From Actinobacteria bacterium HGW-Actinobacteria-1 (lineage in GTDB: Bacteria; Actinomycetota; Coriobacteriia; Anaerosomatales; Anaerosomataceae), in contig PHFB01000007.1 in the NCBI GenBank assembly GCA_002841355.1, forward strand, positions 1-64,000: a DNA stretch of 64,000 bases, given 5' to 3'. The notes beneath the pieces are model-generated. The model was not told where the DNA came from. It did no database searches and worked only from the letters and a program-made list of their open reading frames with translations. Positions 40,766-50,313 of this stretch are shown piece by piece (the stretch's first letter is position 1; every line of letters begins with the position of its first letter). Position numbers and translations under genes: made by a program.

Positions 40766-42239
40766 CGACTGCTTTCGCGGTGAGGTCCTTGAAGAAGTCC
40801 CGCTCGGCAGGCTCGAGCTCGCGGAAGAGGACAAGTGCGAGCGCGTAGAGCACGATGCCGCTTGCGACCTCGGCGATGAGCACCCAGACCGTGCCGGTCA
40901 GCCGATGGAATCCGAACCACACCAGGAATCCCATGAGCGCTGATGAGAACGTGATGCGCGCGAGGTTCTTCCACGGCAGCTGCCACGCCATGTACGGCTT
41001 GCTGCGATGCCACGTGAGGCCGAGCAGCACGAAGTAGGCAAGCACGGTGTTGAACGCGGCGGCGATGTAGCCGAACTTCGGCACGAAGTACAGGTTCGAC
41101 GCCACGTTGATCGCGGCTGCCGCCACGGTGTTCGTCATGATGATCGTCGAGCGCTTGTGGAGCGCCACGCCGTTGGCGGCGATCTGCACGAGGCCGTAGC
41201 CCATCACGCCGACCATGACGATCGGCAGCACCGCGTACGCCTCACGGTACGACGGGCCCACGAAGACCTGGAAGAACTGGTACGTCACCGCGGACATCCC
41301 CGCGATGATCGGGAACGTCACCATCGCGTAGTAGCGGGTGAACTGCGTCTGGACCTGCTGCGCGAGCTCCTGGCCGTTCTTCTCGAACGTCATGACCATC
41401 ACGGGACCCATGGTGATCATGAGCGGCATGATGATGAGGTTCATGATCTTGTCGCCCAGGGTGTACGCCGTCGAGTAGAGACCGACCTCGCTCGCGCCGC
41501 GAAGGGCGCCGATGACGTAGCGGTCGGCGAGCACGAGCGCCCACGACGACATCGCTGCGGGCACGAGCGGCAGCCCGTACGACGCGAACTGGCCCAGCAC
41601 GTCCTTGCGAACATGCGCGGGCGACAGGCTTCCTTGCTTCGAGGTCATCCACAGCCCGAAGGGCGTGACGATGAGGTTGCCGAGCACCACGCCCGCGAGG
41701 ATGCCCCACGCGCCGAGCCGTGGCCCTGCCACGAACCACACGGAGAACGCGGTGCCCACAAGCGTCTTGGCCACCGAGAGGATCGCATAGCCCGTCGACT
41801 TGTTGGCGGCGCGTAGGATCTGCAGCAGCGAGTCGCTCAGGTAGTTCACGGCGAGCGATGCGAGCCCGATCGGGATGAGATGCATGAGTCCCGGCGAGAT
41901 GGACTTCCCGACAAGCATCACCACGGCGCCGCATACGAGCGCGGCGGTGACGAGCGCGCCGGTCACGGACCATATCGAGGTCGCGACGTAGTCGTCAGCC
42001 CGGCCTTCCTTCTCGTACGTCCAGTAGAAGCGCACGATCGAGCCGTTGACCCACTGCGTCACGATGACCGCGATGAGCGATATCGCCGAGGAGATGAGCG
42101 AGAAGTTGCCGTAATCCTCGCGCGCGATCAGGCGCGTGAAGAGCGGCACGGTGATGAGCGACGTGAGCGCAGGCACCAGCCGGACCGGGAAGTACTTGAA
42201 GGCGTCGGTGCCAGCGCGCTTGAGGATGTTCGTCAGCAC
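40740..42239 (-). CDS. Wzx-type polysaccharide flippase (MOP superfamily)
   Basis: 499 aa with about 12-14 membrane helices and an N-terminal LVPALTSLITVPLFTRLIAREDYGNFSLI segment typical of oligosaccharide flippases. It would move undecaprenyl-linked repeat units to the outer face of the membrane. The start overlaps the end of the glycosyltransferase gene upstream on the same strand by 7 nt. Confidence 0.88.
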   Translation of the reverse strand: MLTNILKRAGTDAFKYFPVRLVPALTSLITVPLFTRLIAREDYGNFSLISSAISLIAVIVTQWVNGSIVRFYWTYEKEGRADDYVATSIWSVTGALVTAALVCGAVVMLVGKSISPGLMHLIPIGLASLAVNYLSDSLLQILRAANKSTGYAILSVAKTLVGTAFSVWFVAGPRLGAWGILAGVVLGNLIVTPFGLWMTSKQGSLSPAHVRKDVLGQFASYGLPLVPAAMSSWALVLADRYVIGALRGASEVGLYSTAYTLGDKIMNLIIMPLMITMGPVMVMTFEKNGQELAQQVQTQFTRYYAMVTFPIIAGMSAVTYQFFQVFVGPSYREAYAVLPIVMVGVMGYGLVQIAANGVALHKRSTIIMTNTVAAAAINVASNLYFVPKFGYIAAAFNTVLAYFVLLGLTWHRSKPYMAWQLPWKNLARITFSSALMGFLVWFGFHRLTGTVWVLIAEVASGIVLYALALVLFRELEPAERDFFKDLTAKAVAKLRPRRP

Positions 42240-43378
42240 GCGGTAGTCTCCTTGGCGGTCGGTGCGAGCGTCGCGTAGAGGTCGATAAGCTTGGCGCGCT
42301 CGTTCTCCCAGTTGTAGCGCAGCGCGGCGGCGCGTCCGTTCGCGCCATACTCGGCAGCGTTCTCGTACGCTGCCAGGACCGCCCGGGCGATGTCGGCGGG
42401 ATCAGAGACCTCGCAGACCTCGCCGACGTTCTCGGCGCGCACGGTCTGGCCGATGAAGCGCATGTCGGACGCTGCGATCGCGGTGCCAGCCATCATCGAG
42501 TCGAAGAGCTTGTTCGGCGCCGTGAGCCGGTAGCTGAGCGAGAGCGGCTCGATGAGAACTGCCGAGACGTCAGCCGAGGCGAGACGGGGCACGATGTCGT
42601 TCGGCGGAATCGGGCCGACAATGCGCGCACGGTCTCCGAACGGCGCTGCGGCTTCGCGCATCATGCGCTCGTATTCGGGCTGCGGAATCGGGCCGACGAG
42701 CTCCACGACGAAGTTCTCGGGCAGGTAGGCGAGCGCCTGGATGAGCGGGATGGCGCCACGGCCGTGCTGGAAGACGGAGATGGCGGTGACACGCACGAGG
42801 CCGTCTTCGCCCCGCTTGGCCCAGTACGGCGCGAGCTCCTCGTCGGTGCGAAACACCGGGACGTTCAGGACCGTCACGGACGGACCCTTGTACTTGTAGC
42901 GCGCGAGGATCTGCTCGGCGTAGGCGGGGGAGGCGGTGATGAGCGCGTCCGATGCCCGGAGCATCGTGCCTTCGACTTTGATGAGCATGCGGCGCTTGGT
43001 GCGGATCTTGTCTTTCGCGTGCCCGCTCCAGAGCTCATGCGTGTCATAGACGACGCGCGCCCGCTTCTTGCCGAGGCGTGCTGCCGCCAGGCACGGGAAG
43101 AGCGAGTCGATGTCGTGCGCGTGGTAGATGTCCGCCGCCTCTTCGAGCAGCGGCTTCACGATGCTCCAGTACGGCACGCGGCTCGTCTTGGCGATGCGGC
43201 GAATCTTCACGCCGTTCACGGTCTCGCGCTCGGCGAGCCCGAGTCCGGGCTTCATGTCCGCAACGACGGTGATGTCGTAGCCGGCCTCGGCAAGCGCTTC
43301 GGCCTCCCGGCGGACCCGGAGGTCGCTCGTGAAGGTGTTGTCGAGGCGCATGCAGATGCGGGTGGCGCTCATCATCAT
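42233..43378 (-). CDS. GT4-like glycosyltransferase
   Basis: 381 aa, starting with three consecutive ATG codons (43378, 43375, 43372); GGGAG precedes the first. SDLRVRREAEALAEAGYDITVVADM at the N-terminus, DIYHAHDIDSLFPC and VYDTHELWSGH in the acceptor domain, and LTAPNKLFDSMMAGTAIAASD in the donor region identify the family. It forms a coupled pair with the flippase. Confidence 0.85.
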   Translation of the reverse strand: MMMSATRICMRLDNTFTSDLRVRREAEALAEAGYDITVVADMKPGLGLAERETVNGVKIRRIAKTSRVPYWSIVKPLLEEAADIYHAHDIDSLFPCLAAARLGKKRARVVYDTHELWSGHAKDKIRTKRRMLIKVEGTMLRASDALITASPAYAEQILARYKYKGPSVTVLNVPVFRTDEELAPYWAKRGEDGLVRVTAISVFQHGRGAIPLIQALAYLPENFVVELVGPIPQPEYERMMREAAAPFGDRARIVGPIPPNDIVPRLASADVSAVLIEPLSLSYRLTAPNKLFDSMMAGTAIAASDMRFIGQTVRAENVGEVCEVSDPADIARAVLAAYENAAEYGANGRAAALRYNWENERAKLIDLYATLAPTAKETTAC

Positions 43379-43560
43379 CCGTTCTCCCGCAAGGCGGGTG
43401 AGGTGCGTGTTTCCCCAGTCACGCCATGATAGCCGAGGTGCTGCTAGCGGTGGAGCGACCGCGCAGGTACGCTAGCGCGTTTCGCTGACTCGGGCAAGCG
43501 TTCGTGCGATTCAGTTGACGGTCGGTTGTCGGGGGAGCGTGCGCGTCCGGTACCTGCGGC

Positions 43561-43566
43561 TATACT
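43561..43566 (+). promoter_or_regulatory. Putative -10 directly before a glycosyltransferase start
   Basis: TATACT ends 8 nt before the ATG at 43575, and no ribosome site precedes that ATG; transcription could start at or next to the start codon. No matching -35 is seen. Confidence 0.35.
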
Positions 43567-43574
43567 ATGCACCT

Positions 43575-44918
43575 ATGCAATCTTCAACTTCTTCCAGAAT
43601 CCTGTTCATCGTGTACGAGTATCCGCCCTCCGCTGGGGGCGGCGGTCAGCGCATAACCAAGTTCACGCGCTATCTCACCGCAGCCGGATGGTCACTGCAC
43701 GTGCTCACGGCTGAACTCGTGCCCGGCCGCCCCACCGACAACTCGCTCCTTGCCGAGGTGGCGGGTGTGCCTGTCACGAAGCTTCCGGCGCGCCACGTCG
43801 CCGCTGCGATCGCCCGCATGCTCAAGCCGCTCCGGTTTGCGCGCCCTATGGTCGCGGGCACGGTGGCCGCTGGTGCCTCGGCGGGTTCCGGCGTCTCGGG
43901 CGGGCAGCGACCGCTCAGCAGCCGCATCTCACGCTGGCTTGCGGTTCCCGACGACGCACTCTTCTGGTCGAAGCGCGTGCCAGCGGTCGCTAAGCGTCTG
44001 CACGCGGAGCATGGCTTCTCGGCCATCCTAGCGTCTGGGCCTCCGTATTCCACGCTCGTTGCGGCAGTCCGCGCCGGTCGCGAACTCGGACTGCCGGTCG
44101 TCGTCGATATGCGCGATCCCTGGGTGGGCAACCTGCACGCGAAGTGGCCGACCGCCTGGCACCAGCGCCGCTTCGCCGAGCTCGAGCGCGAGGTCATGAC
44201 CGCGGCTGCGGGCGTCACCGCGGTTTCCGACGTCATCGCCGAGGAGTGCATCGAGATGGGCGCGTCCGGCGCCATCGTCATCCCCAACGGCTTCGATCCG
44301 ACTGATATGCCGCGCTGGGCTCCTGTTGAGGACGCGCCGCTCAAGCTCGCGTTCCTCGGCCAGTTCAGCCCGCGTCTCTCCGACCCGAGCGACATCTTCG
44401 TCGCGCTCGCGCGTGCCCGCGAGATCGAACCGCGCCTGCAGCATGCGACGATCGATGTGCTCGGAGCCGAGTCGCCCTGGGCGATCGAGGCGGCCGAGCA
44501 GGCCGGGGTCGCCGATGCGGTCACGTTCCACGGCTTCAAGCCGTACGCCGAGGCACTCGCGGCCGTGAGTTCCGCCGACGCCGGGCTGCTCATCCTGCCG
44601 GACGGTCCCGGATCGGCCGGGGTGTACTCGGGCAAACTCTTCGACTATCTCGGCATGGGGATTCCCGTGCTCTTGTACGGCCCGGCCAAAGGCGCTGCGG
44701 GCAAGCTCGTTGCCGGGGCCAATGCAGGGCTCGTTGTGCCCTTCGGCGACGTCGATGCGATGGTTCGAACGCTCTGCGAGCTTGCGGTCGCGAAGGCCGA
44801 GCACCGCGCCGTGACCGCTCCGGATGCAGACGTGCTGGCGCCGTTCGACCGCACGAAGCAGGTTGCGACCCTCTCGGCAGAGATCGAGCGCGTGGTGCGA
44901 GGTGCAGATGCCCGCTGA
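43575..44918 (+). CDS. Glycosyltransferase (GT4-like)
   Basis: 447 aa from ATG 43575. VYEYPPSAGGGGQRITKFTRYL is a typical N-terminus of this group; IVDMRDPWVGN-like VVDMRDPWVGN, VTAVSDVIAEE and SAGVYSGKLFDYLGMGIPVL follow. The start is uncertain because there is no ribosome site; an in-frame GTG at 43539 lies 3 nt after GGGGGA. The 3' end overlaps the ligase-like gene by 11 nt. Confidence 0.83.
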   Translation: MQSSTSSRILFIVYEYPPSAGGGGQRITKFTRYLTAAGWSLHVLTAELVPGRPTDNSLLAEVAGVPVTKLPARHVAAAIARMLKPLRFARPMVAGTVAAGASAGSGVSGGQRPLSSRISRWLAVPDDALFWSKRVPAVAKRLHAEHGFSAILASGPPYSTLVAAVRAGRELGLPVVVDMRDPWVGNLHAKWPTAWHQRRFAELEREVMTAAAGVTAVSDVIAEECIEMGASGAIVIPNGFDPTDMPRWAPVEDAPLKLAFLGQFSPRLSDPSDIFVALARAREIEPRLQHATIDVLGAESPWAIEAAEQAGVADAVTFHGFKPYAEALAAVSSADAGLLILPDGPGSAGVYSGKLFDYLGMGIPVLLYGPAKGAAGKLVAGANAGLVVPFGDVDAMVRTLCELAVAKAEHRAVTAPDADVLAPFDRTKQVATLSAEIERVVRGADAR

Positions 44919-46293
44919 GATCACACCATCGCAGCGCAGTATGTCCACCGCCTCCTGGCTAGCCGTAGCGGCGTTCGTCGGCATCCTCGGCGGCCTGGCA
45001 GCCGTCCGCGACCTGCAGATGCTGCTTGTAGCGGGAATCGCGGGCATCGCGTTCGCGGCAGTCGTCGTTCGGCGGTTCGAAGTCGGGCTGTTCGCGCTTT
45101 TGCTGACACTGCCGCTCGACATCTACGGGCGCATCATCTCGAATCCGATCCCGCTCACGGCGTTTCAAGTCGTGCTGGTCGCCACACTCATAGCGTGGGC
45201 CGCGCGAATCCTCACCGACGCGCATCGATGGCTCAGGCTTTCGGCGATGGACATGGGAGTGCTGGCCCTCGTGCTGGCGGCGTTCATCTCGGCCACGTTC
45301 TCCGCGGCGCCGGGCGACACCGTTTACGCTGCGATTCGCGTCATGTTCCTGTGGATGTTCATGCTCCTGGTGGAGAACGGCATCCAGGAGGAGAAGCAGC
45401 TTGAGCGGTACTTCGGCGTGCTCATCGCCACTGCGGTCTTCTTCGGGCTGTTCGGTTTCGCGCAGCAGTACGTGCCGGGCTTCAACTACGGCAACACGCA
45501 CCAGAACCTGGCGCTCGACGGGAGCGTGAATCTGTCGCGCGCGGCCGGTCTCTTCGAGGATCCGAACATGTTCGCCGGTTATCTCTCGGCGTGTTTTGCG
45601 GCTGCGTTCGCATTCGCAGTGCATGCTCGCTCGCGCAAGCGGATCATGGTTCTCCTCGGCGCAACCGCAGTGATCGGCGTGGGCCTGGTCGTCACGTTCT
45701 CGCGTACCGGGTGGGTGGGTGCGCTCGTCGGTGCCATCATCGTGGCGCTGACGGCTCCGAAAGGTCGCCGTATCCGCATCGTGAGCGGCGGCGTCGTGAT
45801 CATCTTGCTGGCGATGCTGCTTGCCCCAGGTCAGGTCGCCGAGCGTGCCGCATCGATCTTCGACACCGAGCGCGACCTGTCTAACATCACCCGCTACGGG
45901 ATGTACCTGTCTACCGTTCAGATGATCAAGGACGACTGGGTGGGCGGCACCGGACTTGCCGCCTTCGAGCAGGTGTATCCTGACTACCGGCAGCCGGGCA
46001 CGATCCTGAGCGTCCGGAAGCCGCACCAGCTGCCCATCGCGTTCTGGGCCGAGATGGGCGTGGCCGGCCTCGCTGCAGAGATACTGCTCGTCGGGGCGCT
46101 CGCGGCTCTCTTCTGGCCCAGGCGGGGGAGACCGTGGACGGCCTTCGAGGCGGCGTCGCTCGCAGGCTTGGTCACGCTGCTCTCCGAGACGTTCTTCCAG
46201 TACTATCTGTACTTCGAGTATCTCTGGCTGTTCGTTGCGCTGTGCGTCGTTTCATCGCGGCTCGCGCGCTCGAGTGTGAAAGGTGTTGAGTGA
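44908..46293 (+). CDS. O-antigen ligase / polymerase family membrane protein (copy 2)
   Basis: 461 aa from ATG 44908 (GAGGT 4 nt upstream), many membrane helices. FSRTGWVGALVGA, RYGMYLSTVQMIKDDWVGGTGLAAFEQVYPDYRQPG and FFQYYLYFEYLWLF match copy 1 (3011-4417) segment by segment, and the last block is almost identical at the DNA level. Like copy 1 it is followed by a Wzz-like gene. ATG 44941 is a less likely start. Confidence 0.85.
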   Translation: MPAEITPSQRSMSTASWLAVAAFVGILGGLAAVRDLQMLLVAGIAGIAFAAVVVRRFEVGLFALLLTLPLDIYGRIISNPIPLTAFQVVLVATLIAWAARILTDAHRWLRLSAMDMGVLALVLAAFISATFSAAPGDTVYAAIRVMFLWMFMLLVENGIQEEKQLERYFGVLIATAVFFGLFGFAQQYVPGFNYGNTHQNLALDGSVNLSRAAGLFEDPNMFAGYLSACFAAAFAFAVHARSRKRIMVLLGATAVIGVGLVVTFSRTGWVGALVGAIIVALTAPKGRRIRIVSGGVVIILLAMLLAPGQVAERAASIFDTERDLSNITRYGMYLSTVQMIKDDWVGGTGLAAFEQVYPDYRQPGTILSVRKPHQLPIAFWAEMGVAGLAAEILLVGALAALFWPRRGRPWTAFEAASLAGLVTLLSETFFQYYLYFEYLWLFVALCVVSSRLARSSVKGVE

Positions 46294-46294
46294 C

Positions 46295-47029
46295 GTGACG
46301 GAGCAGCTCTCCTTCGACCGGGTACTCGCGGTCCTGAAGCGGCAATGGTGGATCGTTGTCGCGGTGGTCGCTGTCGCGGGCGTTGTCGGCTTCGTGGCGT
46401 CGTCGGGCGTCGCCGACGTCTACACCGGTGTCGCCAAGATCGCCATCGACACGGCCCCTTCGTCGCGCTATCGCGGCATGCCTGTCGCGGACGACCTGGT
46501 GAAGGCGACGTCGGGAACCGAGATGCGCGCAGCCGTCGCGAAGGCGCTCGGAACGAGCGAGAACGACGTGGCGGCGAACTTGCGCGCAGCCGCTTCCGGC
46601 AATCCGCTCACGACCATTCGCGTGACGTACACCGCCGCGACCAAGGACGCCGCCGAGGCAGGGGCGCGTGCCGGTGCGAAAGCGATCATCGACGTCGTGG
46701 ACGTCTCCATGGCAAAGGAGATCGCCATCCGGGAAGGCCAGATCGCTGCCTCCAAGAAGGCGCTTGCCACGTTCGATGAGGTGGTGAAGTCGGAGCCGCC
46801 GAGCTCCCAGACCGCATATCAGCGCTGGGCAGTCGAGACCCAGCTGCTCGACTACGAGAGTGCCCTCGAAGGCATCATCGGCGTTTACACCTACGACGGA
46901 ACGACCACGTCATCAGTGAGCCTTGGCTCCGAGGCGCGGAACAAGAACGTTCTCGGTGCGCTTGTGGTCGGCCTTGCGCTCGGCATTCTCCTTGCTGGCG
47001 CTCGGGAAGCGATGCGGGCCCGCTCGTAA
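46295..47029 (+). CDS. Wzz-like chain-length / polysaccharide co-polymerase protein (copy 2)
   Basis: 244 aa if started at GTG 46295; GTG 46283 would add four residues and overlap the ligase gene. TM1 follows a QWW motif (about residues 20-38) and TM2 is near the C-terminus (LGALVVGLALGILLAGA). The layout and the aromatic pair before TM1 mirror copy 1. No kinase domain. Predicted to set polymer length together with the preceding ligase/polymerase. Confidence 0.75.
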   Translation: MTEQLSFDRVLAVLKRQWWIVVAVVAVAGVVGFVASSGVADVYTGVAKIAIDTAPSSRYRGMPVADDLVKATSGTEMRAAVAKALGTSENDVAANLRAAASGNPLTTIRVTYTAATKDAAEAGARAGAKAIIDVVDVSMAKEIAIREGQIAASKKALATFDEVVKSEPPSSQTAYQRWAVETQLLDYESALEGIIGVYTYDGTTTSSVSLGSEARNKNVLGALVVGLALGILLAGAREAMRARS

Positions 47030-47079
47030 CCGTCCGGCTACGTGTCGTGCCGTCCGTCACCGTCGGGTCGAATGCCCGG

Positions 47080-47088
47080 TGGTATACT
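47080..47088 (+). promoter_or_regulatory. Extended -10 promoter of the SpoIID/CWB2 gene
   Basis: TGGTATACT combines TGn with TATACT, 44 nt before the GTG start. Confidence 0.5.
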
Positions 47089-47131
47089 TGGACACTGGAT
47101 GTAGCAGTCGAATTCCAACGGAGGTTCTTCC

Positions 47132-49384
47132 GTGCGCCGTAGTCAGTACATCCGGTTCGCCGCTGCCGTGGCGGCCTTCACGCTTGCGATAGGGCTGGTC
47201 AGTCCGGCCCCCGCCGTCGCCGACATGGCGCCGCTGTCGATTCCAGAATTCACGATCACCGGCGGTGGTTTCGGCCACGGAATCGGTCTGTCGCAGTACG
47301 GCGCCCAGGGCTACGCGCTCCAGGGCTGGAAGTACGACGCGATCATCAAGCATTACTACCAGGGCACGTCCATCTCGGCGATGGCGCACACGGTGCAGCC
47401 TCGCGTCAACCTGAACGCAAGCGGCACCGCGCGCAGCACGTGGACCCTGCGAGCTGTCGATACGACGCTGACGCTCTACGCGACGACGAATCCTACCGTG
47501 AAAGTCTACCTGCCGAAGAACATCTACTACACCGTCTCGAACACCTCGAGCGGTGTCGTGGTGAAGGACCAGAACCAGATCGTGAAAGCCACCTTCCCGG
47601 GCGGCAACGTCATCGCTGATCCGAACGGCAACGCACTCGTCGATATCCGCGACACATCGGGACCCATGAGCTACCCGTACGTACGCTGGCGTGGCTATGT
47701 GGAACTTGTCCGCAACGGTACAACCACGCTCTATCTCTACAACGTCGTCGGATTCCAGGACTACCTCTACGGCGTCGTGCCCCGGGAGAGTCCGGCAAGC
47801 TGGAATGCCGAGGCACTCAAGGCGCAGGCCGTGGTCGCGCGTTCGTACGCCAAGAAGAAGCTCGACCCCAACGATGACGGCGTCCGCGACAACAGCCTGC
47901 TTTGCACCACGGCCGACCAGGTCTATGGCGGGCATTCCAAGCTCGTGCAGGGCGAGGTCGACATGCACGAGGACAGCAGGACGAACTCTGCCGTCGATCT
48001 GACGAACAACCTCATCGTGAAGTCCGGCACGTCGATCGTGCAGACGTTCTTCTTCTCGGCTTCTGGCGGGCACACCGCGAACATCGAGGACTCCTGGAGC
48101 TACTCCGATCCGCAGGTGTACTACACCGGCGTGGACGACCCATACGAGGCAGCAGCCGGCTCTCCGTACAGCTCATGGACGCCGATCAAGAAGACCGGCC
48201 TCGAACTTGCGGTCGCGCTGCGAGACTCCTCGACCGCGCGCTCGGAGCTGTCCAACCACGGATTGCCGGCAGTTCCGACCGCCACTGGGGTGTACGTCAC
48301 CGGCGTGACCATCGACAGAGGCGAGTCGGGCTACCCGCGCTGGACGTACTTCCACTTCAGCGACGCTGCGAAGACGGTGTGCAAGCTCTCGGGCTACACC
48401 GTGAAGGTCGCACTCGGCCTCAAGTCTCCCAACTTCAACTTCTCGGGCTTCCCGATGAGCCGCATCCAGGGTGCCGACCGCTACGCCACCGCGATCGCGA
48501 TCTCGCAGAAGGCGTTCACCGGCACGGCTCCGGCTGTGGTGCTCGCCAGCGGCGAGGCGTATCCCGACGCGCTCTGCGGCTCCGCGCTCGCGGGTGCCGA
48601 GGATGGCTCGCTCCTGCTGACTGCGAAGGCAAGCCTGCCAAGCGCGGTCGAGACCGAGCTCAAGCGGCTTGCCCCTGCCCGCGTGTACATCATGGGCAGC
48701 ACCGCAGCCATCTCGGCCGACGTTGAGGCGCGCGTTCGCACCGTGCTGCCCTCGGCGGTCACGACACGGCTGGCCGGCACCGATCGCTACGAGACTTCAC
48801 GCAAGGTGGCCGACAAGGTCTATGCGCTCAAGGCGCCGACGAAGGCCGTTGTCGCGAACGCGTTCGCGTGGCCGGACGCCGCGTCGGTCTCGGCACTTGC
48901 GTACGCGAAGCACTACCCGATCCTGTTCTCGCGACCGAGCGAGCTCGGCACGGACACGGCGGGGTATCTCTCGGCACACAAGCCGACGGGTCTCGTTGTG
49001 GGAAGCGAGACGGTCGTGCCCGCAAGCGTGTTCACGGAGGTCCAGACGCTTACGGCCAAGACGCCGACACGCCTCGCCGGCGCCAACCGCTATGCGACGG
49101 CGGCTGCGGTTGCCCGCTACAGCTTGAACGCGCTTGAGGGCTTTTCGTCGAGCGAGGTGTACATCACGACCGGGCTTAACTACCCGGATGCTCTTGCGGG
49201 TGGCGTGATCGCAGGGAAGGGCCTGCATCCGCTGGTGCTTACCGGTTTTGACTCGGTTCCGCCCGACACGGCTACGTTCCTGAAGGAGAAGCAACCCACA
49301 ATCGGGTACATCTGGATTCTGGGGGGTGCCGGCGCGATCTCGAAGACGGGCGCGGGCGCCATCGACTCCGTGATGATGAACTAG
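47132..49384 (+). CDS. Secreted SpoIID/LytB-domain protein with three cell-wall-binding (CWB2) repeats
   Basis: 750 aa from GTG 47132 (GGAGG 8 nt upstream). Residues 1-30 are a signal peptide. ITGGGFGHGIGLSQYGAQGYA (~residues 45-65) and GFQDYLYGVVPRESPASWNAEALKAQAVVARSYA (~205-240) are SpoIID/LytB signatures; the family includes peptidoglycan lytic enzymes of sporulation and amidase enhancers. Three CWB2 repeats start at RIQGADRYATA (~445), RLAGTDRYETS (~546) and RLAGANRYATA (~646) and should bind an anionic cell-wall polymer. It has its own extended -10 promoter and sits beside the polysaccharide locus. Confidence 0.92.
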   Translation: MRRSQYIRFAAAVAAFTLAIGLVSPAPAVADMAPLSIPEFTITGGGFGHGIGLSQYGAQGYALQGWKYDAIIKHYYQGTSISAMAHTVQPRVNLNASGTARSTWTLRAVDTTLTLYATTNPTVKVYLPKNIYYTVSNTSSGVVVKDQNQIVKATFPGGNVIADPNGNALVDIRDTSGPMSYPYVRWRGYVELVRNGTTTLYLYNVVGFQDYLYGVVPRESPASWNAEALKAQAVVARSYAKKKLDPNDDGVRDNSLLCTTADQVYGGHSKLVQGEVDMHEDSRTNSAVDLTNNLIVKSGTSIVQTFFFSASGGHTANIEDSWSYSDPQVYYTGVDDPYEAAAGSPYSSWTPIKKTGLELAVALRDSSTARSELSNHGLPAVPTATGVYVTGVTIDRGESGYPRWTYFHFSDAAKTVCKLSGYTVKVALGLKSPNFNFSGFPMSRIQGADRYATAIAISQKAFTGTAPAVVLASGEAYPDALCGSALAGAEDGSLLLTAKASLPSAVETELKRLAPARVYIMGSTAAISADVEARVRTVLPSAVTTRLAGTDRYETSRKVADKVYALKAPTKAVVANAFAWPDAASVSALAYAKHYPILFSRPSELGTDTAGYLSAHKPTGLVVGSETVVPASVFTEVQTLTAKTPTRLAGANRYATAAAVARYSLNALEGFSSSEVYITTGLNYPDALAGGVIAGKGLHPLVLTGFDSVPPDTATFLKEKQPTIGYIWILGGAGAISKTGAGAIDSVMMN

Positions 49385-49403
49385 CCTTCCGAGAGGAGCA
49401 CCC

Positions 49404-50219
49404 GTGGCTGTATCGCTTTCGGTGCCTGAAGCCGATGTCGCGCTCGTTCGTGCCGCCTCGCCGCTGCGGCCGCGCGTCGCCGTCGTGCTTGGCTCGGGGC
49501 TCTCCGGACTTGCCGATGTCGCGACAGAGGCTGCTGTGGTCGGCTATGGCGCACTTGAGGGATTCCCGCGCGTCGGGTCGGTCGTCGGTCACGCAGGCAA
49601 GCTTGTGGTCGGGCTGCTCGGCGGCGTACCTGTCGTGCTGTTCCAGGGTCGCGCGCACCAGTACCAGGGCGTGAGCGCTCTCGAGGCGGCGTATCCGACC
49701 CGCCTTGCGGCGGCGCTTGGCTGCGATGTCCTCGTTGTCACGAACGCCGCTGGCGGAGTCGTCTCGCGCCTCAGTGTCGGTGACCTGGTGGTCATCTCCG
49801 ATCATATGAATCTGATGGGCACGAATCCGCTCACGGGATGGCCCGGACCAGAGGGTGGCTTCCCGTTCATCCCGATGCGCGATGCATACGACCCGGAGCT
49901 CCGCGCGATCATGCTCGACGTCGCCGCGAGGCAGGGCGTGAAGGTCGCCGAAGGCGTCTATGCGGGGCTGCTCGGCCCGTCGTACGAGACGCCGGCCGAG
50001 GTGTCGATGCTGGCGGGACTTGGCGCGGACGTCGTTGGCATGTCGACCGTGCCAGAGGTCATCGCGGCGCGGGCGCTGGGCCTACGGGTGCTTGGCATGT
50101 CGCTCGTGACGAATGCCGCTGCGGGCGTCGGGTTGTCGCACGCGGAGGTGTTGGAAGCGGGGGACAAAGCCGCCACTCAACTGCAGCGTCTCGTCACGGA
50201 ATTCGTCTCTCGGCTCTAG
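49404..50219 (+). CDS. punA: Purine-nucleoside phosphorylase
   Basis: 271 aa, GTG start with GAGAGGAGC upstream. Trimeric PNP class: VLGSGLSGLAD, GRAHQYQG, TNAAGGV, GPSYETPAEV and SMLAGLGADVVGMSTVPEVIAA (substrate-site Glu and Asn regions). It cleaves inosine/guanosine with phosphate; residues separating it from methylthioadenosine phosphorylase cannot be fully judged, and proximity to mtnA leaves that option open. Confidence 0.92.
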   Translation: MAVSLSVPEADVALVRAASPLRPRVAVVLGSGLSGLADVATEAAVVGYGALEGFPRVGSVVGHAGKLVVGLLGGVPVVLFQGRAHQYQGVSALEAAYPTRLAAALGCDVLVVTNAAGGVVSRLSVGDLVVISDHMNLMGTNPLTGWPGPEGGFPFIPMRDAYDPELRAIMLDVAARQGVKVAEGVYAGLLGPSYETPAEVSMLAGLGADVVGMSTVPEVIAARALGLRVLGMSLVTNAAAGVGLSHAEVLEAGDKAATQLQRLVTEFVSRL

Positions 50220-50239
50220 CGACGCGCGTCAGTGCGTCC

Positions 50240-50248
50240 TGCTATACT
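50240..50248 (+). promoter_or_regulatory. Extended -10 promoter of ahcY
   Basis: TGCTATACT (TGn plus TATACT), 65 nt before the start. The leader is too short for, and does not resemble, a SAH or SAM riboswitch. Confidence 0.45.
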
Positions 50249-50313
50249 TTGTCGGTTCAGGCAGCCCCAGGCTTATGCACTCTCAAGCTCGGAATCCCTA
50301 AGGAGGCACTCAC

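Noticed and set aside
50220-50313. SAH or SAM riboswitch before ahcY
   Set aside because: The 94-nt spacer contains the promoter and ribosome site, and no consensus core of these riboswitches.
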